DNA from: Vibrio barjaei
GTDB lineage: Bacteria; Pseudomonadota; Gammaproteobacteria; Enterobacterales; Vibrionaceae
Length of the DNA: 64,000 nt
Direction: 5' to 3'
NCBI RefSeq assembly: GCF_001639065.2
Contig: NZ_LQXO02000026.1
Location: 1 to 64,000 of the forward strand
Below the pieces are notes generated by a model, which saw only the letters and a program-made list of their open reading frames with translations, made no database searches and was not told where the DNA came from. Shown here piece by piece: positions 19,405-29,082 of this stretch; position 1 is the first letter of the stretch; each line of letters begins with the position of its first letter. The translations under genes were made by a program, and so were the position numbers.

Positions 19405-20260
19405 CTTAACTCGACTGATTTTTATCTGTTTGACGTTGCTTCTTGCGCCGCTGTCATGGGCAGAAGAGGCGGTAGCGACACCAGTACCGAGTAATGCTGC
19501 GTTAGATACGGGTGTAACTGTCACCGCTATGCAGAATGACCGCGGGGCAGGGGGCAGCGCCACCTCAAGCTCGTTTGGTACTGGGCCTGGTATTCCGGCG
19601 TTCACCATGAAAACCAATCCTGATGGCAGCGAAGACTACTCAGTAAACTTGCAGATTTTGGCACTGATGACGATGTTGGGCTTTTTGCCTGCCATGGTTA
19701 TTTTGATGACTTCATTTACCCGTATCGTGGTTGTGATGTCGATACTACGACAAGCGATGGGTCTGCAACAAACTCCATCTAATCAGGTGATTATTGGTAT
19801 CGCGATCTTCTTGACGTTTTTCATCATGTCACCGGTATTGAATCAGGTGAATGACCAAGCAATTCAACCCTACTTGAATGAACAAATCACGGCAAAAGAA
19901 GCGTTTGATCAAGCACAAGGTCCGATGAAATCCTTCATGCTGAAGCAGACGCGAGTAAAAGATTTGGAAACGTTTGTTGAAATGTCCGGTTCGACGGCAC
20001 AAAACCCAGAAGATGTGTCAATGGCGGTATTGATTCCGGCATTCATTACTTCAGAGTTGAAAACAGCATTTCAGATCGGCTTTATGTTGTTCTTACCATT
20101 TTTAATTATCGACTTGGTAGTAGCGTCGATACTAATGGCGATGGGTATGATGATGTTGTCGCCAATGATCGTATCGCTACCATTCAAATTGATGTTGTTC
20201 GTGTTGGTGGATGGATGGAACTTAATACTGTCCACGTTGGCCGGCAGTTTTGCCTTGTAG
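19397..20260 (+). CDS. fliP: Flagellar export gate protein FliP
   Basis: 287 aa, with a cleavable signal peptide (about residues 1-22, ending SWA/EE) as in other FliPs. The core has four membrane segments and family motifs ([16 protein letters not shown]; the closing [13 protein letters not shown]). Five FliP subunits form the helical export-gate pore with FliQ and FliR. The N-terminal periplasmic stretch (about 23-75) is longer than in Salmonella, as is usual for gammaproteobacterial polar systems. Confidence 0.96.
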   Translation: MTNLTRLIFICLTLLLAPLSWAEEAVATPVPSNAALDTGVTVTAMQNDRGAGGSATSSSFGTGPGIPAFTMKTNPDGSEDYSVNLQILALMTMLGFLPAMVILMTSFTRIVVVMSILRQAMGLQQTPSNQVIIGIAIFLTFFIMSPVLNQVNDQAIQPYLNEQITAKEAFDQAQGPMKSFMLKQTRVKDLETFVEMSGSTAQNPEDVSMAVLIPAFITSELKTAFQIGFMLFLPFLIIDLVVASILMAMGMMMLSPMIVSLPFKLMLFVLVDGWNLILSTLAGSFAL

Positions 20261-20273
20261 CTGGAGATAATCG

Positions 20274-20543
20274 ATGACTCCAGAGGTATTTGTTGAACTG
20301 TTTAGAGACGCATTATGGATGGTGTTGATCCTCGTCTGCGCCATTGTAGTGCCAAGTCTCCTTGTCGGTTTAGTGGTGGCAATTTTCCAAGCTGCTACGT
20401 CTATCAACGAACAGACGTTGAGTTTCCTACCAAGATTGATAGTCACCATATTGGCGTTGATTGGCTTTGCTCACTGGGGTACTCAGATGATGATGGAGTT
20501 TTTCTATGAAATTATAGAGAGACTGCCACAGGTACTCTGGTAA
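20274..20543 (+). CDS. fliQ: Flagellar export gate protein FliQ
   Basis: 89 aa, two transmembrane helices around a short cytoplasmic turn, the standard FliQ size. It begins MTPEVFVELFRDALW with the conserved PSLLVGLVVAIFQAATSINE signature. It belongs to the FliPQR core pore and lies 13 bases after fliP and 7 before fliR. Confidence 0.96.
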   Translation: MTPEVFVELFRDALWMVLILVCAIVVPSLLVGLVVAIFQAATSINEQTLSFLPRLIVTILALIGFAHWGTQMMMEFFYEIIERLPQVLW

Positions 20544-20550
20544 TAACGTT

Positions 20551-21333
20551 ATGGAGTACCCTACCAGCGCTGTACTCGAATGGATCAGTAATTACTTTTG
20601 GCCTTACGTCCGTATTTCCGCCATGTTGATGGTGATGTCGGTAACGGGAGCCAACTTTGTGTCACCTAGAATTCGATTGTTTTTGGGGTTAGCGCTGACA
20701 CTGGCTGTCATGCCTTCTATCCCTGCCGTTCCGCAAACTATCGAGTTGTTTTCTTTCCAAGGCTTTCTTACCGTCGCAGAACAGATACTGATTGGCACTG
20801 CGATGGGGATGACGACTGTCTTCATGATTCAGACATTTGTTATGCTAGGTCAGATCCTCGGTATGCAATCGAGTCTGGGTTTTGCTTCTATGGTCGACCC
20901 GGCAAATGGTCAAAATACTCCTTTGCTTGGTCAGCTGTTTATGTTCCTTGCCACGATGTTTTTTTTGGCAACGGATGGTCATTTGAAAATGATTCAACTG
21001 GTGGTGATGAGCTTTAAGACGCTGCCTATTGGGTCTGGGCATCTTTCGAGCGCTGACTTTCGCGAGATGGCTGGTTGGTTGAGTATTATGTTTCAAACTG
21101 CGTTGAGTATGGCCTTAGCCGGGATTATCGCTCTATTAACAGTGAACTTGTCGTTTGGTGTGATGACTCGTGCGGCACCGCAGTTGAATATTTTCTCTCT
21201 TGGTTTTGCCTTTGCATTGTTGATTGGTTTGATGATTTGTTGGTACATCATGGCTGGCCTGTACAGTCACTACCAATTGTATTGGCTCGAAGTGGAAGGT
21301 CAGGTATGTCGCTTGATCGACCTGAACTGTTAA
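20551..21333 (+). CDS. fliR: Flagellar export gate protein FliR
   Basis: 260 aa polytopic membrane protein with about six hydrophobic segments, a single copy of which caps the FliP-FliQ helical pore. Family features include the internal GFASMVDPANGQNTP stretch. It lies between fliQ and flhB with short gaps (7 and 18 bases) and a GTAGGAGG-type ribosome-binding site for the next gene. Confidence 0.95.
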   Translation: MEYPTSAVLEWISNYFWPYVRISAMLMVMSVTGANFVSPRIRLFLGLALTLAVMPSIPAVPQTIELFSFQGFLTVAEQILIGTAMGMTTVFMIQTFVMLGQILGMQSSLGFASMVDPANGQNTPLLGQLFMFLATMFFLATDGHLKMIQLVVMSFKTLPIGSGHLSSADFREMAGWLSIMFQTALSMALAGIIALLTVNLSFGVMTRAAPQLNIFSLGFAFALLIGLMICWYIMAGLYSHYQLYWLEVEGQVCRLIDLNC

Positions 21334-21351
21334 GCGAGTAGGAGGCTGACG

Positions 21352-22482
21352 ATGGCAGAATCAGATGGCCAAGAACGCACCGAAGACGCCACACCCCAGC
21401 GGCTTAAACAAGCTCGTGAAAAGGGGCAGGTGGCACGTTCGAAAGAGTTAGCGTCCGTCTCTGTGCTTATTGTAGGTGCGCTTTCGCTTATGATGTTTGG
21501 CGAAGGGCTCGCGCGCGCTTTGTTTGGTTCTATGTCTAGGCTGTTCGACTTGAGCCGAGAGGAAATCTACGATTCAACCAAACTGTTTGATGTGGCGCTT
21601 GGTGCACTTTCTAGTCTACTGCTCCCACTTCTGCTTATCCTGTTTGTTTTATTTGTTGCGGCGCTAATCGGCGCTGCTGGTGTTGGCGGTATTAATTTTT
21701 CCGCAGAAGCGGCCATGCCGAAGTTATCTAAAATGAACCCGCTTAGTGGCCTTAAACGCATGGTCGGAATGCAAAGCTGGGTCGAGCTGATCAAGTCGAT
21801 TTTAAAGGTAACGCTGGTGGCGGGGATGGCGTTCTATCTGGTTAACGCCTCCAGGGCGGACTTGTTCCAGCTTAGTATGGAAGTCTTTCCACAAAACATT
21901 TTTCACGCGCTTGATATTTTACTTAACTTTATCTTGTTGATTAGTGCGACACTTTTAATTGTGGTCGCCATCGATATTCCATTCCAGATTTGGCAGCATG
22001 CGAATCAACTTAAAATGACCAAGCAAGAAGTCAAAGATGAGTTTAAAGATACCGAAGGTAAACCCGAGGTGAAGGGACGGATTCGAATGTTACAAAGAGA
22101 AGCCGCCCAGCGAAGAATGATGGCAGAAGTGCCGCAGGCCGACGTTATTATTACCAACCCGGAGCACTTCTCTGTAGCGCTGCGCTATAAACAAGGACAA
22201 GACAAAGCGCCAGTTGTGGTTGCGAAGGGTATCGATCACATGGCACTCAAGATACGAGAAGTGGCTAGAGAGCACAGCATCTATGTCATTCCTTCGCCTC
22301 CGCTAGCGCGTTCTCTTTATCATACAACAGAACTGGAACAGGAGATTCCAGATGGTTTGTTTGCCGCGGTTGCTCAGATATTGGCGTATGTGTATCAGCT
22401 AAAACAATACCGTAAAAAAGGCGGACAACGGCCGACATTGCAAAACGACCAAATCAGTATTCCTAAAGATATGCGCTACTAG
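21352..22482 (+). CDS. flhB: Flagellar export switch protein FlhB
   Basis: 376 aa. Four membrane helices (about 30-210) are followed by a cytoplasmic domain that normally self-cleaves inside NPTH and with FliK switches substrate from rod/hook to filament type. Here the site reads N269-P270-E271-H272, at the same numbering as Salmonella but with Glu for Thr. The Asn and Pro used in cleavage are kept, so cleavage is expected. It ends the fliK-flhB run. Confidence 0.95.
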   Translation: MAESDGQERTEDATPQRLKQAREKGQVARSKELASVSVLIVGALSLMMFGEGLARALFGSMSRLFDLSREEIYDSTKLFDVALGALSSLLLPLLLILFVLFVAALIGAAGVGGINFSAEAAMPKLSKMNPLSGLKRMVGMQSWVELIKSILKVTLVAGMAFYLVNASRADLFQLSMEVFPQNIFHALDILLNFILLISATLLIVVAIDIPFQIWQHANQLKMTKQEVKDEFKDTEGKPEVKGRIRMLQREAAQRRMMAEVPQADVIITNPEHFSVALRYKQGQDKAPVVVAKGIDHMALKIREVAREHSIYVIPSPPLARSLYHTTELEQEIPDGLFAAVAQILAYVYQLKQYRKKGGQRPTLQNDQISIPKDMRY

Positions 22483-22521
22483 CCCAATTTTCGGCATTGG
22501 TGTCAAAATAATGACGCCTTT

Positions 22522-22540
22522 CTTGGCTTAATTCTTGCTT
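22522..22540 (+). promoter_or_regulatory. Sigma-54 promoter of the flhA operon
   Basis: TTGGCTTAATTCTTGCT has GG at 22525-22526 and GC at 22537-22538, exactly 10 bases apart, about 70 bases before flhA. Both RpoN half-sites (TTGGC and TTGC) are well conserved. It would drive flhA-flhF-flhG-fliA and probably the chemotaxis genes behind them. Confidence 0.82.
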
Positions 22541-22608
22541 TTTCTCAAGTCATTATAGGAAAAACAATACGCCGCTTAATATAGAGTGGTAGTGCAGTGA
22601 TGTAGTAC

Positions 22609-24708
22609 ATGAAGTTAACTTTACCTTTTGCCGACAGGTTACCGACGATTCCTCGTCGTGCATTACCTGCGATTGGTGCGCCAGTGATGGTTCTCGCAGC
22701 GCTTGCGATGATCGTACTGCCGATCCCGGCATTTCTTCTCGACCTGTTTTTTACCTTCAACATCGCGTTAGCGATGGTGGTGCTATTGGTGTCGGTTTAT
22801 ACCCGTCGTCCTCTCGACTTTGCTGCTTTTCCGACGGTGTTGCTCATCGCTACTTTGCTGCGTTTGGCACTAAACGTTGCTTCGACTCGAGTGGTGTTAC
22901 TGTATGGTCACGAGGGAAGTGGTGCAGCGGGTAACGTTATTGAAGCCTTTGGTAACGTAGTGATTGGCGGTAACTACGCGGTTGGTTTAGTCGTGTTTAT
23001 GATTTTGATGATCATTAACTTTATGGTGGTTACCAAAGGTGCGGGGCGAATCTCTGAAGTCAGTGCTCGCTTTACTTTGGATGCCTTGCCAGGTAAGCAA
23101 ATGGCCATCGATGCAGACTTAAACGCCGGTCTTATTGATCAAGAGCAGGCTAGGACGCGTCGATTTGAAGTAACCAAAGAAGCGGATTTCTACGGTTCGA
23201 TGGATGGTGCATCAAAGTTCGTCAAAGGCGATGCCATCGCCGGTATTCTGATTCTGTTCTTAAACATTGTTGGTGGCTTGAGTATTGGTATGATGCAGTA
23301 CTCACTCAGTTTTGGTGAAGCCATCCAAATCTACACGCTATTGACCATTGGTGATGGTCTCGTAGCACAGATTCCATCACTTCTCCTCTCTATAGCTGCG
23401 GCAATCATGGTAACCCGTCAAAATACTGACGAGGATATGGGCCAACAGGTTGTTTTCCAACTGTTTGATAATCCAAAAGCTCTAACCATTACGGCGGGGA
23501 TCCTAGGCGTGATGGGTATTGTGCCTGGCATGCCTCATTTTGCTTTCTTGATGCTGGCATTGATCGCGGGCTTAGGCGCTTACTGGTTACACAGAAAACA
23601 AGCTAAGAAAGAGGAACAGAAGAATCTTCCTGCTGAGATCAGCAGCAACGAAACCTCGTCAACACCCAAAGAACTGTCTTGGGATGATGTGCACCCTGTG
23701 GATGTTATTGGCTTGGAAGTGGGTTATCGATTGATACCACTTGTTGACCGAGACCAAGGTGGTGAATTACTCGAGCGTGTTAAAGGAGTTCGTAAAAAGC
23801 TGTCACAAGACTTTGGCTTCCTCATTCCTGCTGTTCATATTCGAGATAACCTAGAGCTAACACCAAATTCCTATCGAATCACGTTGATGGGTGTCGCGGT
23901 GGGTGAAGCGGAAATTCGCCCTGACCAAGAGTTAGCCATAAACCCAGGACAAGTTTATGGCTTGATCGATGGAGAACAAACTATCGATCCAGCATTTGGA
24001 CTTGAGGCGGTCTGGATTCAGGAAGCACAGCGAGAGCATGCTCAAGCACTAGGCTATACCGTTGTGGATTCATCTACCGTGTTGGCAACTCACTTAAGTC
24101 AACTGCTGACCAACAATGCGGCGCAATTGCTTGGGCACGAAGAAGTGCAAAACCTTCTTGAAATGCTGGGACGCAGTGCGCCAAAACTGGTCGAAGATTT
24201 TGTACCAGAACAATTGCCTTTGGGAACTGTGGTGAAAGTCCTGCAAAACTTGCTACATGAAGCCATACCAATCAGAGATATTCGAACTATTGTGCAAACT
24301 TTGGCCGAGTATTCCGGTAAGAGTCAAGAACCTGACGTTTTAACAGCAGCAGTTCGGATAGCGTTGAAACGACTAATTGTTCAGGAAATCAATGGAATAG
24401 AGCCAGAATTGCCAGTAATTACTCTTATTCCTGAGCTGGAACAAATATTGCATCAAACAATGCAAGCTTCCGGTGGTGAATCAACCGGAATTGAACCTGG
24501 ATTAGCCGAACGACTGCAAGCATCGCTAACTCAAGCGACACAAGAGCAAGAGCTAAAAGGTGAGGCAGCAGTGCTGCTGACATCAGGGGTATTACGTTCG
24601 ACATTGGCGAAGTTTGTGAAAAATACCATTCCAAACTTACGTGTATTGTCTTACCAAGAAATTCCAGATGAGAAACAAATCAGAATTGTGCAAGCCGTTG
24701 GTAATTAG
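22609..24708 (+). CDS. flhA: Flagellar export gate protein FlhA
   Basis: 699 aa. The N-terminal half holds about eight membrane helices and the conserved cytoplasmic FHIPEP loop, including the ARFTLDALPGKQMAIDADLN signature (about residues 152-171). The C-terminal half (about 345-699) is the cytoplasmic ring that docks chaperone-substrate complexes. FlhA acts as the proton-driven engine of export. ATG 22609 has a weak ribosome-binding site; the next gene starts 28 bases after the stop. Confidence 0.97.
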   Translation: MKLTLPFADRLPTIPRRALPAIGAPVMVLAALAMIVLPIPAFLLDLFFTFNIALAMVVLLVSVYTRRPLDFAAFPTVLLIATLLRLALNVASTRVVLLYGHEGSGAAGNVIEAFGNVVIGGNYAVGLVVFMILMIINFMVVTKGAGRISEVSARFTLDALPGKQMAIDADLNAGLIDQEQARTRRFEVTKEADFYGSMDGASKFVKGDAIAGILILFLNIVGGLSIGMMQYSLSFGEAIQIYTLLTIGDGLVAQIPSLLLSIAAAIMVTRQNTDEDMGQQVVFQLFDNPKALTITAGILGVMGIVPGMPHFAFLMLALIAGLGAYWLHRKQAKKEEQKNLPAEISSNETSSTPKELSWDDVHPVDVIGLEVGYRLIPLVDRDQGGELLERVKGVRKKLSQDFGFLIPAVHIRDNLELTPNSYRITLMGVAVGEAEIRPDQELAINPGQVYGLIDGEQTIDPAFGLEAVWIQEAQREHAQALGYTVVDSSTVLATHLSQLLTNNAAQLLGHEEVQNLLEMLGRSAPKLVEDFVPEQLPLGTVVKVLQNLLHEAIPIRDIRTIVQTLAEYSGKSQEPDVLTAAVRIALKRLIVQEINGIEPELPVITLIPELEQILHQTMQASGGESTGIEPGLAERLQASLTQATQEQELKGEAAVLLTSGVLRSTLAKFVKNTIPNLRVLSYQEIPDEKQIRIVQAVGN

Positions 24709-24736
24709 CGGTTTGGATGGAAAATGGATGTAACAG

Positions 24737-26287
24737 TTGAAAATTAAACGATTTTTTGCCAGAGATATGCGTCAGGCACTGCTCCAAGTGAAAGAAGAAC
24801 TTGGTGCTGAAGCAGTGATCATGTCCAATAAAAAAGTGGCGGGTGGGGTAGAAATCGTTGCTGCCGTCGATGGTGATAGTTCATCATCGGAACCACGTCA
24901 GATGCAAAGCAACGCATTGGCGGCGCCAACACGTCCACAAAGCGGCTATGACGGTGGTCGCCAGACCAATGACCGTTATGCTGATGGTAGAAGCCAGAAC
25001 AGTGGACGCAACCTCAAGGATGACGTTGTGAATCTCAATCAAAAAAGTTCAGCAAGCACACCGTCGGTCACCGATCGATTTGCCAATATGCTTAAGAATT
25101 ATCGTGGTGCTGACAGCAACGCGAGTAAAAGCGCATCGACACCGCCAGATTCTCTTTCCGCTTTGTTAGAAAGACAGTCGGAGCGAACCAAGTCGGTCAG
25201 TGATGGCTATCAAAACAGCGACCGATATCAATACGCGCAAGAAAATCGCTCAGATTTTGACACTCGTGATAATCGTTCGAGCCTACTTTCCACAGGACGT
25301 CATCAATTGGCTGAAAATAGCTCAGATGCACCGCGCCGAGGCTCCAATCCACGTGACGCTAAAATCGGTGAAGAGCTCGAAGCGATGAAGGAAGATATGT
25401 CATCTATCCGTCGTCTTCTTGAACATCAGGTGTCCGGTTTAATGTGGCAAGAAGTTGAGCGACGAGAGCCACTTCGAGCCATGCTAATCAAACGATTAGA
25501 AAGAATGGGTCTGTCCCCAGAGCTTTCCGACCAGCTTGCTTGTTATATCCCAGAAGATACGCCTCCTCAAAAAGCATGGAAAGCGTTATTGTCTTTAGTC
25601 TCAGATCAAATCGTAGTGAGCAAGCAAGATATTCTGCGCAAAGGTGGGATAGTCGCGTTACTTGGGCCTACAGGGGTTGGTAAAACGACGACGGTGGCTA
25701 AGCTAGCGGCAAGAGCTGCCATGGAATATGGCTCTGACAATGTAGCGCTAGTCACAACGGACACCTACCGAATTGGTGCTCATGAGCAATTATCCATTTA
25801 TGGCAGAATTATGGGATGTCCCGTCAGAGTTGCTAAAGATTCTGAAGAACTTGCCGATGTACTATATCAGTTAAGAAACAGACGATTAGTGCTAATTGAT
25901 ACCGCAGGTATGGGGCAGCGAGACGTTAGGCTTTCCGAACAGCTCGATACGCTGATGCAGGAGAGCGGAGAAGTAATACATAGCTACTTGGTGCTACCGG
26001 CGACAGCGCAGCGTCAAGTGTTGCAAGAAACGTTAGACCACTTTAGACGCATCCCGTTATCAGGATGCATTATGACTAAGTTGGATGAGTCGTTAAGCTT
26101 GGGCGAATTTATCAGTGTTGTAGTACAAAATGCGCTACCAGTCACCTATATTGCCAATGGACAACGGGTGCCAGAAGACATTGTAATTGCGCAGCCCAAA
26201 TATATGGTCGCGAAAGCGAACGAACTATTAGAGAAGTCGACAGAGAATGAACCCCACTTCTGGAACAGCGATATGGAGGGGGTTTAG
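24737..26287 (+). CDS. flhF: Polar flagellum placement GTPase FlhF
   Basis: 516 aa SRP-family GTPase that marks the old pole for flagellum assembly. TTG start with GGA at 24726-24728. The N-terminal B domain begins with the conserved MKIKRFFARDM and ends in a linker rich in Asn, Asp, Arg, Ser and Tyr (about 60-210). The N and G domains follow, with G1 GPTGVGKTTT, TTDTYRIGAHEQL, DTAGMGQRD and TKLDES. FlhF works with FlhG, encoded immediately downstream, to set one polar flagellum. Confidence 0.96.
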   Translation: MKIKRFFARDMRQALLQVKEELGAEAVIMSNKKVAGGVEIVAAVDGDSSSSEPRQMQSNALAAPTRPQSGYDGGRQTNDRYADGRSQNSGRNLKDDVVNLNQKSSASTPSVTDRFANMLKNYRGADSNASKSASTPPDSLSALLERQSERTKSVSDGYQNSDRYQYAQENRSDFDTRDNRSSLLSTGRHQLAENSSDAPRRGSNPRDAKIGEELEAMKEDMSSIRRLLEHQVSGLMWQEVERREPLRAMLIKRLERMGLSPELSDQLACYIPEDTPPQKAWKALLSLVSDQIVVSKQDILRKGGIVALLGPTGVGKTTTVAKLAARAAMEYGSDNVALVTTDTYRIGAHEQLSIYGRIMGCPVRVAKDSEELADVLYQLRNRRLVLIDTAGMGQRDVRLSEQLDTLMQESGEVIHSYLVLPATAQRQVLQETLDHFRRIPLSGCIMTKLDESLSLGEFISVVVQNALPVTYIANGQRVPEDIVIAQPKYMVAKANELLEKSTENEPHFWNSDMEGV

Positions 26288-27187
26288 GTGCAAGCGAATA
26301 TGACAAATAACATGATACATGACCAAGCGAGTGGCCTAAGACGTTTGACTCAGCCAACGTTGACGAAGGTAATTTCAGTTACTGGCGGTAAAGGTGGTGT
26401 TGGTAAATCCAATGTGACGCTTGGACTTGCAATCTGTATGGCTCGTCAAGGTAAAAAAGTAATGGTGTTGGATGCCGACTTAGGTCTGGCAAATGTCGAC
26501 GTCATGCTTGGTATTCGACCTAAGAAAAACCTCGGCCATGTATTAGCAGGCGAATGTGATTTAAAAGATGCTATTGTCGAAGGTCCTCACGGCATTCGAA
26601 TTATCCCAGCGACATCTGGCACGCAAAGCATGACGGAGCTAAGTCATGCTCAACATATGGGATTGATTCGAGCGTTTGGTAGCTTAGAAGAAGAAATGGA
26701 CGTCTTGCTTGTTGATACCGCAGCAGGCATTTCCGATATGGTGGTGAGTTTTTCTCGCGCAGCGCAAGATGTAGTAGTGGTGGTTTGTGATGAGCCAACC
26801 TCAATTACCGACGCTTACGCGCTTATCAAGCTACTTAGTCGAGAGCATCAAGTTCAGCGCTTCAAAGTGGTGGCGAATATGGTTCGTAGCTATCGAGAAG
26901 GGCGAGAATTGTTTACAAAATTGACATTAGTCACAGAACGATTCCTCAATGTGAGTCTTGAGTTAGTCGCATGTATCCCATTAGATGATAAAGTGCGACA
27001 AGCAGTGAAGAGACAAAAAATAGTAGTTGATGCATTTCCACGCTCACCTGCTGCTTTAGCGCTAAGTTCTTTGGCGAACAAAGCGTTAACTTGGCCAATT
27101 CCAAAAGTACCAAGTGGACACTTAGAGTTTTTTGTCGAAAGGTTACTAAATAGACCAGAAGCGCTAGAGGAACCGTTTAGTGAATAA
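26288..27187 (+). CDS. flhG: Flagellar number regulator FlhG, MinD-like ATPase
   Basis: 299 aa. Deviant Walker A GGKGGVGKS (about residues 36-44), a DADLGLANVDVM switch and a C-terminal amphipathic helix give the MinD/ParA fold. The N-terminal DQASGLRRL is the known DQAxxLR motif that stimulates FlhF GTPase. FlhG restrains flagellar number and FlrA activity. I choose GTG 26288 because GGAGG at 26275-26279 is 8 bases away; ATG 26300 is the alternative and keeps the motif. Confidence 0.95.
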   Translation: MQANMTNNMIHDQASGLRRLTQPTLTKVISVTGGKGGVGKSNVTLGLAICMARQGKKVMVLDADLGLANVDVMLGIRPKKNLGHVLAGECDLKDAIVEGPHGIRIIPATSGTQSMTELSHAQHMGLIRAFGSLEEEMDVLLVDTAAGISDMVVSFSRAAQDVVVVVCDEPTSITDAYALIKLLSREHQVQRFKVVANMVRSYREGRELFTKLTLVTERFLNVSLELVACIPLDDKVRQAVKRQKIVVDAFPRSPAALALSSLANKALTWPIPKVPSGHLEFFVERLLNRPEALEEPFSE

Positions 27188-27911
27188 AGCTTTGACCTAT
27201 GACCAACATGCCAATTTGAGTGGTCAGCAAGCTTTCTTAGAGAAGTACTCAGTATTGGTGAAGCGTATTGCCCACCATTTAATTGGGCGACTTCCACCGA
27301 ACGTGTTGGTTGAAGACTTGATTCAGGCTGGAATGATCGGCCTGATTGAAGCACAAAAAAATTACGATTGCAGTAAAGGCGCGAGCTTCGAAACCTATGC
27401 AGGGATTCGGATTCGAGGAGCCATGCTTGATGATATTCGTCGCGGTGATTGGGTGCCACGTTCGGTACATAAACATAGCCGTGATATCTCCCAGGCCATT
27501 TCGGTGTTGGAAGTCGAACTTAATCGAGATCCAACCGATTCTGAGGTGGCTAACTATTTGGGGCTGAGTCTTGCTCAATACCACAAAGCTCTGACCGATA
27601 TTAATTGTTCGAAGTTGGTGGGAATAGAAGATTTAGGCGTTTCGGAAGATTCTGTCTCTGTTTCAGATGAAGAAGATAATACTCCGTTTCAAGGTGTCGC
27701 GGACGATGCGTTCCGTGAAGCGTTAATAGAATCAATAAAATCGCTACCAGAGCGTGAAGCATTAACGTTATCCTTGTATTATGACGAAGAGTTAAATTTG
27801 AAGGAGATAGGTGAAGTATTGGGCGTCAGCGAATCGCGCGTTAGTCAAATATTGAGCCAATCGATGCAGCGTCTTCGCACCAAGCTAAGTGCTTGGACAG
27901 ATAATAATTAA
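27180..27911 (+). CDS. fliA: Flagellar sigma factor sigma-28 FliA
   Basis: 243 aa. Regions 2, 3 and 4 are present: LVKRIAHHLIGRLPPNVLVE, the region 2.4 stretch TYAGIRIRGAMLDDIRRGDW, and the region 4 helix-turn-helix (LNLKEIGEVLGVSESRVSQI). FliA transcribes late genes such as flaA, whose upstream TAAA-N15-GCCG element is visible in this window. The GTG start overlaps flhG by 8 bases. FlgM, its anti-sigma factor, is not in the window. Confidence 0.97.
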   Translation: MNKALTYDQHANLSGQQAFLEKYSVLVKRIAHHLIGRLPPNVLVEDLIQAGMIGLIEAQKNYDCSKGASFETYAGIRIRGAMLDDIRRGDWVPRSVHKHSRDISQAISVLEVELNRDPTDSEVANYLGLSLAQYHKALTDINCSKLVGIEDLGVSEDSVSVSDEEDNTPFQGVADDAFREALIESIKSLPEREALTLSLYYDEELNLKEIGEVLGVSESRVSQILSQSMQRLRTKLSAWTDNN

Positions 27912-27944
27912 TAAACACTGATCTTGCTTTCAGTGGAGGCAATT

Positions 27945-28325
27945 TTGAATAAAAACATGAAAATCCTTATTGTTGACGACTTTTCAACAATGCGCCGTAT
28001 TGTCAAAAACCTTCTACGCGACTTGGGCTTTAGCAACACGCTAGAAGCTGATGACGGTTTAACGGCACTACCAATGCTCAAGAAGGGCGATTTTGACTTT
28101 GTCGTAACCGATTGGAATATGCCAGGCATGCAAGGTATCGATCTACTACGACACATCCGAGCGGATGAAGAACTTAAACACCTACCCGTTCTTATGATCA
28201 CTGCAGAAGCTAAACGCGAGCAGATCATCGAAGCGGCGCAAGCTGGTGTAAATGGTTACATCGTTAAACCATTTACCGCAGCAACACTAAAAGAAAAATT
28301 AGACAAAATTTTCGAGCGTTTATAA
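27945..28325 (+). CDS. cheY: Chemotaxis response regulator CheY
   Basis: 126 aa from TTG 27945, with GGAGG at 27935-27939 and a 5-base spacer. The annotation I recall for V. cholerae CheY-3 uses the in-frame GTG 27933, but that would place the ribosome-binding site inside the gene. Single receiver domain: acidic pair Asp11-Asp12, phosphoacceptor Asp56 in VVTDWNMPG, and the conserved Lys in YIVKPF. CheY-P binds FliM to switch rotation. It follows fliA closely, tying chemotaxis to the flagellar operon. Confidence 0.96.
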   Translation: MNKNMKILIVDDFSTMRRIVKNLLRDLGFSNTLEADDGLTALPMLKKGDFDFVVTDWNMPGMQGIDLLRHIRADEELKHLPVLMITAEAKREQIIEAAQAGVNGYIVKPFTAATLKEKLDKIFERL

Positions 28326-28356
28326 CGCGCTCATCATAGCGAATGGCTATATCAGA

Positions 28357-29073
28357 ATGATTTCATTAGAACAAGCTAAGCAGCTTGTTGATTTGTTGGA
28401 AAACGACAAACAACAAGAAGCCAATGAGCTGGTCATGATGATTCAAGGCGGCAACGAAAGTCGAGTACTTCAAGAAGTTGGCGCTCTGACTCGTGACCTG
28501 CACGATGCTTTAAAGGAATTCAGCATTGATACGCGTCTTAATGAGATTGCCAATGATGAAATCCCTGAAGCTCGCGACCGCTTAGAATACGTCATCAACA
28601 AGACGGAAATTTCTGCCAATACCACAATGGACGCGGTAGAACGTTGTCTGCCTATGGCGGACAATCTCCATGAATGTTTATTACAAGTTCGTCCACAGTG
28701 GAACGAGCTAATGCATGGCAGGCTTGAGCTAAAACAATTTAAAGACCTGTGTCATCGTATTGATGATCTACTTAGTCAGGTGGAAGGGGATGGTACCGAA
28801 CTGCGTACTCAGCTCACCAACATTCTAATGGCGCAGGATTTTCAAGACCTTACTGGACAAATCATTCGCCGCGTTATCACTTTAGTCAGTGAAGTGGAAA
28901 CGAGGCTGGTGGAAATCTTGAAAGTGTTCAGTGACGAACAACAACCAATAACAACAAAACCAAAGCAGGCACCAGTTGGCGTCGAGGGACCGATTATTAA
29001 CCCTCATGAGAGAGACGATGCCGTCTCTTCGCAAGACGAAGTCGATGATTTGCTTTCGAGTCTTGGGTTTTAG
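28357..29073 (+). CDS. cheZ: CheY-P phosphatase CheZ
   Basis: 238 aa long-hairpin phosphatase. The catalytic motif AQDFQDLTGQIIRRV is present near residues 157-171 and supplies the Gln that positions the attacking water. The last residues, SQDEVDDLLSSLGF, are the CheY-binding C-terminal helix known from E. coli. A Pro/Gln/Lys-rich tether connects the two. CheZ ends 9 bases before cheA. Confidence 0.95.
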   Translation: MISLEQAKQLVDLLENDKQQEANELVMMIQGGNESRVLQEVGALTRDLHDALKEFSIDTRLNEIANDEIPEARDRLEYVINKTEISANTTMDAVERCLPMADNLHECLLQVRPQWNELMHGRLELKQFKDLCHRIDDLLSQVEGDGTELRTQLTNILMAQDFQDLTGQIIRRVITLVSEVETRLVEILKVFSDEQQPITTKPKQAPVGVEGPIINPHERDDAVSSQDEVDDLLSSLGF

Positions 29074-29082
29074 GGGTGGACA

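Noticed and set aside
26890..27459. 189-codon antisense frame over flhG and fliA
   Set aside because: Shadow of two well-supported genes; composition reflects complementary codons and no motif is visible.
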